DNA from: Corynebacterium sp.
GTDB taxonomy: Bacteria; Actinomycetota; Actinomycetes; Mycobacteriales; Mycobacteriaceae
Assembly (NCBI RefSeq): GCF_012838985.1
Contig: NZ_DUOE01000178.1
Span: forward strand, 1 to 38,708
Length of the DNA: 38,708 bases
Reading direction: 5' to 3'
Shown: positions 16,211 through 25,813 of the stretch, in pieces
How the letters are laid out: each line of letters opens with the position of its first letter
Numbering within the stretch: position 1 is the first letter of the stretch
Translations under genes and position numbers: made by a program
The notes under the pieces: generated by a model
Database searches by the model: none
Told to the model about the DNA's origin: nothing
What the model saw: the letters and a program-made list of their open reading frames with translations, nothing else

Positions 16211-17503
16211 TCAGTTGTGGAACTTGGCGTGGCGCCCCTCGCCGACGGTGATGTAGAGCCATCTGAGCACCGGGTAGGCGACGATGATGCCCGCCGATCC
16301 CCAGGCGATGCCCTCGAGCTCGATCCCGCCCACCGTCAGCGTCAGGTTGCCGATGCCCGCGATGAGCGCCACCGCCGCTGCAGTGAGGTTGACGGGGTTG
16401 TTGAAGTTGACCCGGTTGTCCTGCCAGATGCGGATGCCCAGCATGCCGATGAGGCCGTAGAGCACGAGCGTCGCACCGCCCAGGACGCCGGTGGGGATGG
16501 TGAAGATGAGAGCCCCGAACTTGGGGATGAACGCCAGGGCGACGGCGGTGGCGGCGGCCACCCAGTAGGCGGCCGTGGAGTAGACGCGGGTGGCGGCCAT
16601 GACGCCGATGTTCTCCGCGTAGGTCGTCGTGCCCGAGCCACCGAAGGAACCCGCCAGGGTGGTGGCCAGGCCGTCCGCCACGAGGGCGTCGCCGGCCAGG
16701 TCGTCGAGGTTGCGCCCGGTCATCTCGGACACGGCCTTGACGTGGCCGACGTTCTCGGCGATGAGGACGATGACCACCGGCAGGGTGACCAGGATCGCAG
16801 AGAGGTGGAACTCCGGTGAATGGAACTCCGGCAGGCCGACCCAGGCGGCGTCCGCGATGGTGTCGGCCGCGCCCTCCGCGAGGTTGCCGGTGAGGGTGGC
16901 GAACACCCAGCCGACGATCACCCCGATGAGGATGCCCAGCCGCGCGACCATGCCGCGCCCGGCGACGGTGGCCAGCAGGATGGACACCATGGTCACGGTC
17001 GCCACCAGGGGCTGGGACTGGAAGTTCCCCGTGGCGACGGGCGCCAGGTTCAGGCCGATGAGCGCGACGATCGCGCCGGTCACCGCGGGTGGCATCACCG
17101 CGTCGATGACCTTCCGCCCGGCGGCCTTGACCGCCAGGCCCACGGCGACGAGCACCAGGCCGGTGACCAGGACGCCGCCGATCTGCGCGCCGGGGCCGTG
17201 CTGCTGGCTGGCGATGAGCGGGGCGATGAACGCGAAGGAGGAGCCCAGGTAGGAGGGCAGACGGTTGCGGGTGATGAGCAGGAAGAGCATCGTGCCCACA
17301 CCCGAGAACAGCAGGGTGGTGTTGACGGGGAAGCCGGTGAGCGTGGGGACGAGCAGGGTGGCACCGAACATGGCCACGACATGCTGCATGCCGATGCCGA
17401 TGGTGCGGGGCCAGCTGAGTCTCTCGTCGGGCGCGACGACCGCGCCGGGGGCAATCCTGCGGCCGTCGCCGTGGACGGTCCATCCGATGTTTCTGAGGGT
17501 CAC
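16211..17503 (-). CDS. uraA: Uracil permease (NCS2 nucleobase:cation symporter)
   Basis: 430 aa, the same size as E. coli UraA (429). It imports uracil with protons. NCS2 features are visible: QHVVAMFGATLLVP in the first membrane helix, the Gly/Ser/Thr-rich loop SFGGSGTTTYAENIGV that includes a conserved substrate-site Glu, and about 14 hydrophobic segments across the protein. The start is GTG at 17503; no ATG gives the family N-terminus. It lies 50 bp downstream of hflX on the same strand, so it may be the last gene of the feo-hflX transcript or have its own promoter. pyrP is the name used in some species. Confidence 0.9.
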   Translation of the reverse strand: MTLRNIGWTVHGDGRRIAPGAVVAPDERLSWPRTIGIGMQHVVAMFGATLLVPTLTGFPVNTTLLFSGVGTMLFLLITRNRLPSYLGSSFAFIAPLIASQQHGPGAQIGGVLVTGLVLVAVGLAVKAAGRKVIDAVMPPAVTGAIVALIGLNLAPVATGNFQSQPLVATVTMVSILLATVAGRGMVARLGILIGVIVGWVFATLTGNLAEGAADTIADAAWVGLPEFHSPEFHLSAILVTLPVVIVLIAENVGHVKAVSEMTGRNLDDLAGDALVADGLATTLAGSFGGSGTTTYAENIGVMAATRVYSTAAYWVAAATAVALAFIPKFGALIFTIPTGVLGGATLVLYGLIGMLGIRIWQDNRVNFNNPVNLTAAAVALIAGIGNLTLTVGGIELEGIAWGSAGIIVAYPVLRWLYITVGEGRHAKFHN

Positions 17504-17553
17504 GGTCTCACACTAGCGCCGATGAGTCCCAGACCCGGTGCCGGAGCGGAGGA

Positions 17554-19079
<1,526 letters not shown>

Positions 19080-19080
<1 letters not shown>

Positions 19081-19328
19081 TAGTGTCCATTGTTCCACGC
19101 CGGACCGAGAGTTAACAGTACCGGTCCGCCGCACCCGGCCTGGACGGGACAGGAGCGGCACGCGCCGGTCCCGCAGGACCCGGGGCTGGTGAAGTGCTGG
19201 AGCACGGCGCGGACGAGGCTCTCGGGCAGCCCGGTGTGCTCCGCGATCTCCCGGGTGGTGCGTGCCCCGGCGTCGACGGCGGCGCGGATGCGTGCCAGCG
19301 GTCCCTCCTCCCCCACCGTCACCACCAC
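19080..19328 (-). CDS. feoC: FeoC-like winged-helix protein with four cysteines
   Basis: About 82 aa if translation begins at the GTG at 19328; in-frame GTGs at 19325 and 19322 also overlap or touch the feoB stop. Residues 11-46 read as a small winged helix (RIRAAVDAGARTTREIAEH, then LPESLVRAVLQHF), and C52, C57, C60 and C66 form a C-x4-C-x2-C-x5-C cluster fit to bind an iron-sulfur centre, the layout of FeoC proteins. It overlaps feoB at its 5' end and hflX at its 3' end, so it sits within the iron operon. Its job is probably to sense iron or oxygen for FeoB stability or expression. It is easily missed because of the overlaps. Confidence 0.72.
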
Positions 19329-21187
19329 ACGCTGAGGAGCTGGAAGGTGCCCACGGCCAGCAGCCACGCGACACCGAGCTGGAGCACCAGTCCGGCGAGC
19401 GTCCACCGCAGGCCGATCTCGCGGCGCTGCGCGGCGAGGGTGGCCACGCACGGGGTGTAGGCGAGCAGGAACATCATGAAGGCCCACACCGCCGGCAGGG
19501 CGTGCCCGCCGGAGGCCTCCTCGAAGTCGCGGGTGACGGCCTCCCCCAGGTCCTCCCCGGGGTAGGTCTGCGCCCAGGTGGACAGGACCGCCTCCTTGGC
19601 GACGAACCCCGTCACCAGCGCGCCCGTGATCGTGCCGGAGCCGAAGCCCGCCGGGGTGAAGACCGGGGCGATCGTGTCGGCGACGGCGGCGTAGGCGGAG
19701 TCCGCGACGGGCAGGTCCTCGTCGGCGAAGGAGCGGCCGTCGACCACCGGGGTCGCCTGCAGGAGGAACACCACGGTCACACAGGCGACGATGACCGTCG
19801 AGGCGGTCCGCAGGAAGCCGGCGACCCGGGTCCACGTCACCCGGCCCACCATCCGCAGGCCCGGCCACTGGTAGCGCGGCAGGTCGATGACGAGCGGTTC
19901 GCTGCCGAATCCCCGCCACAGCAGCCGTCGCACGAGCATGCCGACACCCACGATGAGCAGCACCGACATCACGTACATGGCGAAGACGACGGAACCCGCG
20001 TGCTCGGGGAAGAAGGTGGCCGCCAGCATGACGTAGACGGTCAACCGGGCGGTGCAGGAGGCGAAGGGGATGAGCAGTGCGGTGAGGATGCGGTGTTCCC
20101 GCCGTCCCAGGATGCGGGTCGCCGCGATCGCCGGGACGTTGCAGCCGAAGCCGACGATGAGGGGGATGAACGCGCGGCCGGGCAGACCGATGGTCCGCAT
20201 CGTGCGGTCGGCGACGACGGCCGCACGGGACATGTACCCGGAGTCCTCGAGCACCGCCAGACACAGGAACATCAGCGCCATGAGCGGGACGAAGGTGAGC
20301 ACCATGCCGACTCCGGCGATGAGTCCGTCGACGATGACGGCCTCCGCGATCCGGTTGCCCAGCAGTGTGCGGGCGGCCTCGCTGACGGGGCCGCTGAACA
20401 GCCGGTCGAGCAGGTCCTGGAAGGGGGCGGCCACGGTGGTGGTGATCTGGAAGACGCCCCACATCACCGCGAGGAACACCAGTGGTCCCGACACGGGGTG
20501 CAGGGTCACGGCGTCGAGCCGGTCGGTCCACGTCCGCTGCCGCGGCCGCTTGTCGACGGCCCCCTCCATCACCGCCGCGATCCACCCGAAGCGTTCCTCC
20601 GCCGCGGCGACGTCGTCGCCGGTGACCGGGGCGGAGCGCAGGGCCCGCGGTTCCCGTTCGAGGGCCGCCTCCAGGGCGGGGCCCAGGTCGCTGAGGTGTC
20701 GGCGCTGCCGGGGGTTGACCGCCACGACGGGCACCCCGACCGCCGCCGCCAGTGCGGCGGTGTCCACCGGATCCGCCACGTCCGTCTTCGTCAGGGCCAC
20801 GACCACGCGCAGCTCCTGCTCCAGCAGCTGGGAGACCAGGTAGAGCCCCCGGCCGAGGGCGGAGGCGTCGACGACGGCGAGGACGGCCTCGGGCGGGTCG
20901 TCGAGAAGCATGTCCCGGGTGAACTCCTCGTCCGGGCTGGCGGGTTCGAGGGAGTACGCGCCGGGCAGGTCGATGAGGTCGAGGGGCGTGCCGCCGGGGC
21001 GCCATTCGCCGCGGGCGACGTCGACGGAGGTGCCCGGCCAGTTGCCCTCCTGGACGCGGGAGCCGGTGAGTGCGTTGAAGAGCGTCGATTTGCCGGAGTT
21101 GGGGGCGCCGACGACCGCGACGACCGGGGAGCCGACGGGGGCGGAGCGCAGGGCGGGGCCGTGGCAGCCGGGGGTGTCCTTCATCAT
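19319..21187 (-). CDS. feoB: Ferrous iron transporter FeoB
   Basis: 622 aa, shorter than E. coli FeoB (773 aa) but with all main parts. The N-terminal G domain has G1 GAPNSGKST, G3 DLPG and G4 TKTD, followed by a guanine-release-inhibitor-like region. The membrane part contains two gate-type repeats and ends with the family's TPCVATLAAQRRE segment and a final helix. It imports Fe(II). The start is ATG 21187, which shares a base with the feoA stop (TGATG); the next codon is also ATG. Downstream it overlaps the FeoC-like gene. A DtxR-type box before feoA suggests repression by iron. Confidence 0.95.
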   Translation of the reverse strand: MMKDTPGCHGPALRSAPVGSPVVAVVGAPNSGKSTLFNALTGSRVQEGNWPGTSVDVARGEWRPGGTPLDLIDLPGAYSLEPASPDEEFTRDMLLDDPPEAVLAVVDASALGRGLYLVSQLLEQELRVVVALTKTDVADPVDTAALAAAVGVPVVAVNPRQRRHLSDLGPALEAALEREPRALRSAPVTGDDVAAAEERFGWIAAVMEGAVDKRPRQRTWTDRLDAVTLHPVSGPLVFLAVMWGVFQITTTVAAPFQDLLDRLFSGPVSEAARTLLGNRIAEAVIVDGLIAGVGMVLTFVPLMALMFLCLAVLEDSGYMSRAAVVADRTMRTIGLPGRAFIPLIVGFGCNVPAIAATRILGRREHRILTALLIPFASCTARLTVYVMLAATFFPEHAGSVVFAMYVMSVLLIVGVGMLVRRLLWRGFGSEPLVIDLPRYQWPGLRMVGRVTWTRVAGFLRTASTVIVACVTVVFLLQATPVVDGRSFADEDLPVADSAYAAVADTIAPVFTPAGFGSGTITGALVTGFVAKEAVLSTWAQTYPGEDLGEAVTRDFEEASGGHALPAVWAFMMFLLAYTPCVATLAAQRREIGLRWTLAGLVLQLGVAWLLAVGTFQLLSVWW

Positions 21188-21423
21188 CAGGCCGGTGAGA
21201 CGGTGAGTCCCGCGGCGGTCCGCCGGTCGAGGATGTAGCGGGCCGTGCCCACGCACACGAGGCAGGCCCCGCCGATGGCGCGGCGGTCCAGGGACAGTTC
21301 CGCGCCGTGGCCGATCCCCAGTTCCGCGAGGCGGCGCCGGACGTCGGCCGGCATGTCTGGGCTGACGGCGAGCAGGCGCAACGGGCAGTTGCGCGGTGCC
21401 GTGGGTAGCGGACAGGTCATCAT
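21187..21423 (-). CDS. feoA: Ferrous iron transport protein A (FeoA, SH3-like)
   Basis: 78 aa, a typical FeoA size. The family pattern is seen in RRRLAELGIGHGAELSL and the C-terminal IGGACLVCVGTARYILDRRTA, an SH3-like fold thought to bind FeoB. The ATG at 21423 has AGGGGA upstream; a second ATG follows at once. Its stop overlaps the feoB start, so it is the first gene of feoA-feoB-feoC-hflX. A DtxR-like box lies 36 bp upstream. The extra cysteines are not general FeoA features as far as I know. Confidence 0.93.
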   Translation of the reverse strand: MMTCPLPTAPRNCPLRLLAVSPDMPADVRRRLAELGIGHGAELSLDRRAIGGACLVCVGTARYILDRRTAAGLTVSPA

Positions 21424-21458
21424 GTTCCCCTGAATCTCGGATAGGCCCCGTCGATATG

Positions 21459-21477
21459 TAAGCCTTGCCTAACCGTA
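21459..21477. promoter_or_regulatory. DtxR-type iron box upstream of feoA
   Basis: TAAGCCTTGCCTAACCGTA matches 15 of 19 positions of the DtxR consensus TWAGGTWAGSCTWACCTWA, with a perfect GCCTAACC core. On the minus strand it overlaps the likely -35/-10 region of feoA. DtxR is the iron repressor of corynebacteria, so feoA-feoB should be derepressed under iron limitation. It could also affect the divergent gene at 21554. Confidence 0.75.
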
Positions 21478-21553
21478 GTCCTGTCCGGTCATTTTGGGAA
21501 GCCCCGGCCGGGCAGGTTTTTCCTCCACCCGTGAAGGGATAGACTGGGCAACC

Positions 21554-22303
21554 ATGAGCACCGACCTGAAGAGCATCGGACTGGGTTTTGACCGCTGGCA
21601 GGATGCCGTGGAAGCAGCCATCGCCACCAACCAGCTGGTCGTCACCGGCGAACTGCGCGGTGGACAGCTGATCCAGTTCACGGACGCCTCCGGCGCCCAG
21701 ATCAACATCCTGGCCGTCGAGCCTTTCGCCACCTTCGCCGGCTTCGAGTCGGTCACCCAGACCTTCGCCCACGTGAGCATGGTCAACGACGTCCTCGCCC
21801 TCTGCGAGATCGTCACCCCGGACGGCAGCGTCCTCACCTCGGTCACCTGCAACCTCGCGCAGGGTCCCCTGCTCGTCGACGCACCCACGCAGACCTGGCA
21901 GCAGATCGGCGTCACCGCCCTGGGCCTGGACACCACCGTCTACCCCTCCGCCGCGGAGTACGAGGCCGCCACCGGCGAGGTCACCGGCGTGCTGCTCTCC
22001 GAGGGCGCCCAACTGGTCACCTCCGGTTCCGGGGCCGCCGCCCCGGACGCCTCCGCGACCTTCTCCGCCCGCGTCCTCGACTCCGAGTACCGCCACAACC
22101 AGCTCACCGGCCAGCGCTTCATCCACGCCACCGTCGACGGGGCCTTCCCCTTCGACCTGTGCCTGGCCGACGGTCCGGAACTCCCGGCCCGTGACTCCGT
22201 GGTCGCCGGCACCGCCGTGCTCACCGCCTCCGTCCTGTCCCCGATGTCTGACGGGGGCGGCTGCGGTGGCTGCGGCGGAAGCTGCGGCTGCGGCGGACAC
22301 TAG
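21554..22303 (+). CDS. Conserved hypothetical protein with a Cys/Gly/His C-terminal tail
   Basis: 249 aa, no signal peptide or membrane helix. The body is an acidic beta-rich sequence of unknown fold. The last 18 residues are almost only Gly, Cys, Ser and His, with five cysteines in CGGCGGSCGCGGH, a likely metal-binding tail. The ATG at 21554 follows a -10-like TAGACT (21540-21545) by 8 nt, so the mRNA is probably leaderless. It is divergent from the iron operon and shares its control gap. A gene pair like this and the next lies near hflX in C. glutamicum, by memory. No function is proposed. Confidence 0.75.
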   Translation: MSTDLKSIGLGFDRWQDAVEAAIATNQLVVTGELRGGQLIQFTDASGAQINILAVEPFATFAGFESVTQTFAHVSMVNDVLALCEIVTPDGSVLTSVTCNLAQGPLLVDAPTQTWQQIGVTALGLDTTVYPSAAEYEAATGEVTGVLLSEGAQLVTSGSGAAAPDASATFSARVLDSEYRHNQLTGQRFIHATVDGAFPFDLCLADGPELPARDSVVAGTAVLTASVLSPMSDGGGCGGCGGSCGCGGH

Positions 22304-22313
22304 GGGACCGGCC

Positions 22314-22844
22314 GTGCCCGACCGGATGCTGGTGAGACCCGAGCCGAATCGACGTCTGTGGATTCTGCTCATCATCCTGGCCAGCTGCGTCGCGGTGCTC
22401 GGCATCTTCCGCCTGCAGGGGTTCCTGCTCCTCCTGCCGATCGCGGCCGTCGCCCTGTTCGTGGTGACCAAGCGGCCCGACACCACTGAGACCCTCGCCC
22501 TGCGCTCCTCCATCGCGCTGAGCGCCGAGGACATCGAGGACGTCATCCACGAGTTCGACCACTTCGCCTCCGGGACGGACACGGAGGCCATCGCCGACCG
22601 CACCCTGAGCCGCCCGGCCCTGCTCGACCTGGACTGCGCAGACGGCGACATCGCGGCCTTCCACCACCAGTACGCGACCGCCCGACGTTTCCTCGGGCGC
22701 CTCGACGCCCGCCTGGCCAACCCCGATCTCGACGTCTCCCAGCTGGAGGCGCTGCTCCAGGTCACCGACCTGCGGGCCCTGGAGATCAAGGAGACCTGGC
22801 TGGCCGCACGGCAGGCCGCCCAGCGCCTCGGCCCCGACTACTGA
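22314..22844 (+). CDS. Conserved hypothetical membrane protein
   Basis: 176 aa. Two adjacent membrane helices near the N-terminus (WILLIILASCVAVLGIF and FLLLLPIAAVALFVV) are followed by a cytoplasmic, mainly helical domain of about 125 residues with no motif that I recognise. The GTG at 22314 has GGGG at 8 bp, taken from the stop region of the previous gene; an ATG at 22326 is the alternative. It lies 10 bp after the Cys/Gly-tailed protein, so the two are very likely one operon. It converges on miaA with 10 bp between stops. Confidence 0.75.
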   Translation: MPDRMLVRPEPNRRLWILLIILASCVAVLGIFRLQGFLLLLPIAAVALFVVTKRPDTTETLALRSSIALSAEDIEDVIHEFDHFASGTDTEAIADRTLSRPALLDLDCADGDIAAFHHQYATARRFLGRLDARLANPDLDVSQLEALLQVTDLRALEIKETWLAARQAAQRLGPDY

Positions 22845-22854
22845 CTTCCGGAGG

Positions 22855-23763
22855 TCAGCGCAGCAGCTCCAACGCGCGGGCGGCCGGGTCCGCGGCCGCG
22901 TCGAGCCACACGATGCGGGGATCCCGGTTGAACCAGGAACGCTGCCGACGCACGTAGCGCCGCGTGCCGGTGATGGTGCGCTCCACAGCGTCCTCCCAGC
23001 TCAACTCCCCCGCCCGGGCCGCCAGGACCTGTGCGTAGCCGATGGCCCGGCCCGCCGTGGAGTCGGCGACCAGCCCCTCCTCCGCGACCAGCCGCCCGAC
23101 CTCCTCCACGAGGCCGCGCTCGAACATCTGGCGGGTGCGCAGCTCGATGCGCGGGTTGAGCCACTCCGGCTGCGTCCGCAGGCCGAGGATCCGGGTGCCC
23201 CACCGCGGGGGTGCGTCCTTCGGCGGCTGGGAGGCCTGGAAGGGCCGGCCGGTCAGCTCGATGACCTCGAGCGCCCGGACGGTGCGGCGGGGGTCCTTGT
23301 CCTCGATGACGGCGGCCGCCACCGGGTCCACGACCGCCAGCTCGGCGTGCAGGGCGTCGATGCCGATGTCCGCCAGGCGCTGCTCCCAGCGGGCGCGGAC
23401 GGCGGGGTCGGTGGGGGGGAACTGCCAGTCGTCGAGAAGCGACTGGACGTAGAGCATGGAACCGCCGACGAGGATCGGCACCTTCCCGCGCGACATGATG
23501 TCCTCGACGTCCGCCACCGCGTCGGCCTGGTAGCGGGCGACCGACGCCGTCTCGGTGACGTCCCAGACGTCGAGCTGGTGGTGCGGGATACCCTCGCGCT
23601 CCGCGACGGACAGCTTCGCGGTGCCGATGTCCATGCCGCGGTAGAGCTGCATGGAGTCGACGTTGACCACCTCGCCGCCCAGCTCATGCGCCAACGCGAG
23701 TCCCAGCGCCGACTTGCCTGAGGCCGTCGGCCCGACGACCGCGACCGGTGTCAGATCTGCCAT
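22855..23763 (-). CDS. miaA: tRNA dimethylallyltransferase MiaA
   Basis: 302 aa. MiaA adds a dimethylallyl group to A37 of tRNAs that read codons starting with U. The P-loop GPTASGKS is at residues 11-18, followed by the family motifs [18 protein letters not shown] and the tRNA-contacting C-terminal half, including [13 protein letters not shown]. The ATG at 23763 overlaps the upstream gene by 13 bp and has GGAAGG before it. Its product is the substrate of MiaB, encoded at 27501-29015. In C. glutamicum and M. tuberculosis dapF adjoins miaA; it is absent here. Confidence 0.97.
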   Translation of the reverse strand: MADLTPVAVVGPTASGKSALGLALAHELGGEVVNVDSMQLYRGMDIGTAKLSVAEREGIPHHQLDVWDVTETASVARYQADAVADVEDIMSRGKVPILVGGSMLYVQSLLDDWQFPPTDPAVRARWEQRLADIGIDALHAELAVVDPVAAAVIEDKDPRRTVRALEVIELTGRPFQASQPPKDAPPRWGTRILGLRTQPEWLNPRIELRTRQMFERGLVEEVGRLVAEEGLVADSTAGRAIGYAQVLAARAGELSWEDAVERTITGTRRYVRRQRSWFNRDPRIVWLDAAADPAARALELLR

Positions 23764-24344
23764 GCCGCCACGTACCTTCCCACTCCATGTCCGATGTCCG
23801 AGTCCACCAGCTCCGCCCGCCGCGGGGCCAGGGCCGCCAGTTCGAGCCACAGCTCCGGTTCCAGGATGCCGCTCTCCGGGGGCAGCTCCCCGACCTCCCG
23901 CCCGGCCAGCAGGTCCCGGCACCAGGTGTCCGCCGCGGCGGCCTGCGGGAGCAGCGCCAACGGGGCGCGTTCCGTCAGCCCTGCGGAACCGTCGAGGGCC
24001 ACCAGCGTCAGCGCCTCCGGATCCGGCTGCCCCAGGTCCGCACGGACCTCCGTCACCCGCGTAGCCCGCTCCCCCAGCATGTAGCGCTGCACCAGCTCCG
24101 GCAGATGGTGCCCCGCACCGACCTGCACCTGCGGTGCGCCCCAGGCGCGGAAGGAGCCCTCCACACCGGTCTCCCACCGGGGGGACCGGGAGCCGACGAG
24201 GTGGACGGGGCGGTCCCCGGTGGCGTCGACAAGCGAACGGAGCTCCGCGACCATACGCTGACCTGCGGTATCGCGGGGAGCGAGTTCCCGGACCAGAGCC
24301 GGTCCGGCGGGCATCACGACGAGGTTGGTGCTCACCCGGGACAT
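23751..24344 (-). CDS. MiaA-linked protein, possibly a degenerate class III extradiol dioxygenase-like fold
   Basis: 197 aa, soluble. It occupies the position of M. tuberculosis Rv2728c, which is annotated as having a class III extradiol dioxygenase subunit B-like domain. The N-terminus [13 protein letters not shown] would align with the first strand of that fold, but I cannot see the usual metal-binding His pattern there, so enzymatic activity is doubtful. The ATG at 24344 has AGGAG upstream. It overlaps miaA by 13 bp and is divergent from the DUF349 gene. The assignment rests mainly on gene order. Confidence 0.65.
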   Translation of the reverse strand: MSRVSTNLVVMPAGPALVRELAPRDTAGQRMVAELRSLVDATGDRPVHLVGSRSPRWETGVEGSFRAWGAPQVQVGAGHHLPELVQRYMLGERATRVTEVRADLGQPDPEALTLVALDGSAGLTERAPLALLPQAAAADTWCRDLLAGREVGELPPESGILEPELWLELAALAPRRAELVDSDIGHGVGRYVAAWQI

Positions 24345-24447
24345 CCTACTGACTCCTGCTGACAGTCCCGAACGCTGCGCGGTATGTTAGTTGAAGCACA
24401 ACAGGCAGCCGTGTCGCGCGGCATGACGACCAGTAAAGGACCCCGAC

Positions 24448-25812
24448 ATGACCAACTCCCCGACGCCCTCCCCCACGCCCGGCCCCAAGCCAGGCCTCCG
24501 TCCGGGCCCGAAGCCTGGTCCCCTGCCGGGTGTCGGCCACCGTCCGACCCCCTCGCCGCGTCCCGCCGCCCCGGCCGCCGTCCGCCCGCCGAAGAACGAC
24601 CCCGCCAAGTGGGGTCGCGTCGACGCCGACGGCTCCGTCTTCGTCAGGACCGCCGACGGGGAGCGCCAGATCGGCTCCTGGCAGGCCGGCACCCCCGAGG
24701 AGGGCCTCGCCCACTACGGCACCCGCTTCGATGACCTGGCGACCGAGGTCGAGCTGCTCGAGGCCCGCCTGGTGGCCCACCCGGACGACGCGAACTCCAT
24801 CAAGGAGACCGCCGGCCAGCTGCGCCAGACGCTGCCGACCGCCGCCGTCATCGGTGACCTCGTCGGACTGGACAAGCGCCTGGGTGACATCATGGAGCAC
24901 TCCGACGCCGCCGGTGAGCAGGCCAAGGCCGACCGCGCCCGCCGCCGTGAGCAGGCCATCGCCCGCAAGGACGCCCTGGCCACGGAGGCCGAGGAGCTGG
25001 CCGAGAAGTCCACCGACTGGAAGGCCGCCGGCGACCGCCTGCGCGCCATCCTCGAGGAGTGGAAGACCGTCCGCGGCATCGACCGGAAGACCGACGACGC
25101 CCTGTGGAAGCGCTACTCCCGCGCCCGGGACGCCTTCAACCGTCGCCGCGGCTCCCACTTCGCGGAGCTGGACCGGGGCCGCGCCGCCGCCCGCCGCGCC
25201 AAGGAGACCCTCGTCGAGCGTGCGGAGGCCCTCAAGGACTCCACCGACTGGAACGAGACCGCCCGTGCCTACCGCGACCTGATGAAGGAGTGGAAGGCCG
25301 CCGGCCGCGCCCCGCGCGATGTCGACGACAAGCTGTGGGAGGCCTTCCGCGCCGCCCAGGACCACTTCTTCAACGCCCGTAACGCCGTCAACGCGGAGCG
25401 GGACAAGGAGTTCATCGCCAACGCCGAGGCCAAGGACGCCCTCCTCGCCGAGTACGACGCCCAGATCGACCCGGCCAAGGGACTCGACGGGGCCCGCGCG
25501 AAGCTGCGTGAACTGCAGGAGAAGTGGGACGAGATCGGCTACGTCCCCCGCCACCAGGTCCGTGAGTACGAGGACAAGATCGGCGCGATCGAGAAGCGTG
25601 TCTCCGAGGCGGAGGAGTCCCAGTGGCGCCGCACCGACCCGGAGGCCCAGGCCCGCGCCCAGCAGTTCCTGGACAAGGTCGCCGACTTCACCGCGCAGGC
25701 CGACGCCGCCGCCGCGAAGGGCAACGCCAGGAAGGCGGAGAAGCTGCGCGCCCAGGCCGCCCAGTGGCAGGAGTGGGCGGACGCCGCCGCCAAGGCAGTG
25801 GAGGACCTCTAG
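24448..25812 (+). CDS. DUF349 repeat protein with Pro-rich N-terminus
   Basis: 454 aa, highly charged and almost wholly helical after residue 90. Residues 1-50 are a Pro/Gly/Lys low-complexity tail with PGPKPG repeats. Three DUF349 units follow at about 165-235, 240-310 and 325-390, each with a W..R...L..EWK pattern and D..LW..F.AARD-type ends. DUF349 proteins are probable coiled-coil factors of unknown role. The ATG at 24448 follows AAAGGA. It is co-transcribed with the GNAT gene, whose start lies 1 bp after its stop. The counterpart in mycobacteria (Rv2731) has the same place near miaA. Confidence 0.85.
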   Translation: MTNSPTPSPTPGPKPGLRPGPKPGPLPGVGHRPTPSPRPAAPAAVRPPKNDPAKWGRVDADGSVFVRTADGERQIGSWQAGTPEEGLAHYGTRFDDLATEVELLEARLVAHPDDANSIKETAGQLRQTLPTAAVIGDLVGLDKRLGDIMEHSDAAGEQAKADRARRREQAIARKDALATEAEELAEKSTDWKAAGDRLRAILEEWKTVRGIDRKTDDALWKRYSRARDAFNRRRGSHFAELDRGRAAARRAKETLVERAEALKDSTDWNETARAYRDLMKEWKAAGRAPRDVDDKLWEAFRAAQDHFFNARNAVNAERDKEFIANAEAKDALLAEYDAQIDPAKGLDGARAKLRELQEKWDEIGYVPRHQVREYEDKIGAIEKRVSEAEESQWRRTDPEAQARAQQFLDKVADFTAQADAAAAKGNARKAEKLRAQAAQWQEWADAAAKAVEDL

Positions 25813-25813
25813 G

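Noticed and set aside
19329..21005. Long upstream extension of the FeoC-like frame
   Set aside because: The frame is open through feoB only because of base composition; the recognisable protein starts at the GTG cluster at 19322-19328.
19262..21238. A 658-codon plus-strand open frame opposite feoB
   Set aside because: It is the antisense shadow of feoB and its neighbours in GC-rich DNA; composition is Gly/Arg/His/Asp-rich without any domain.
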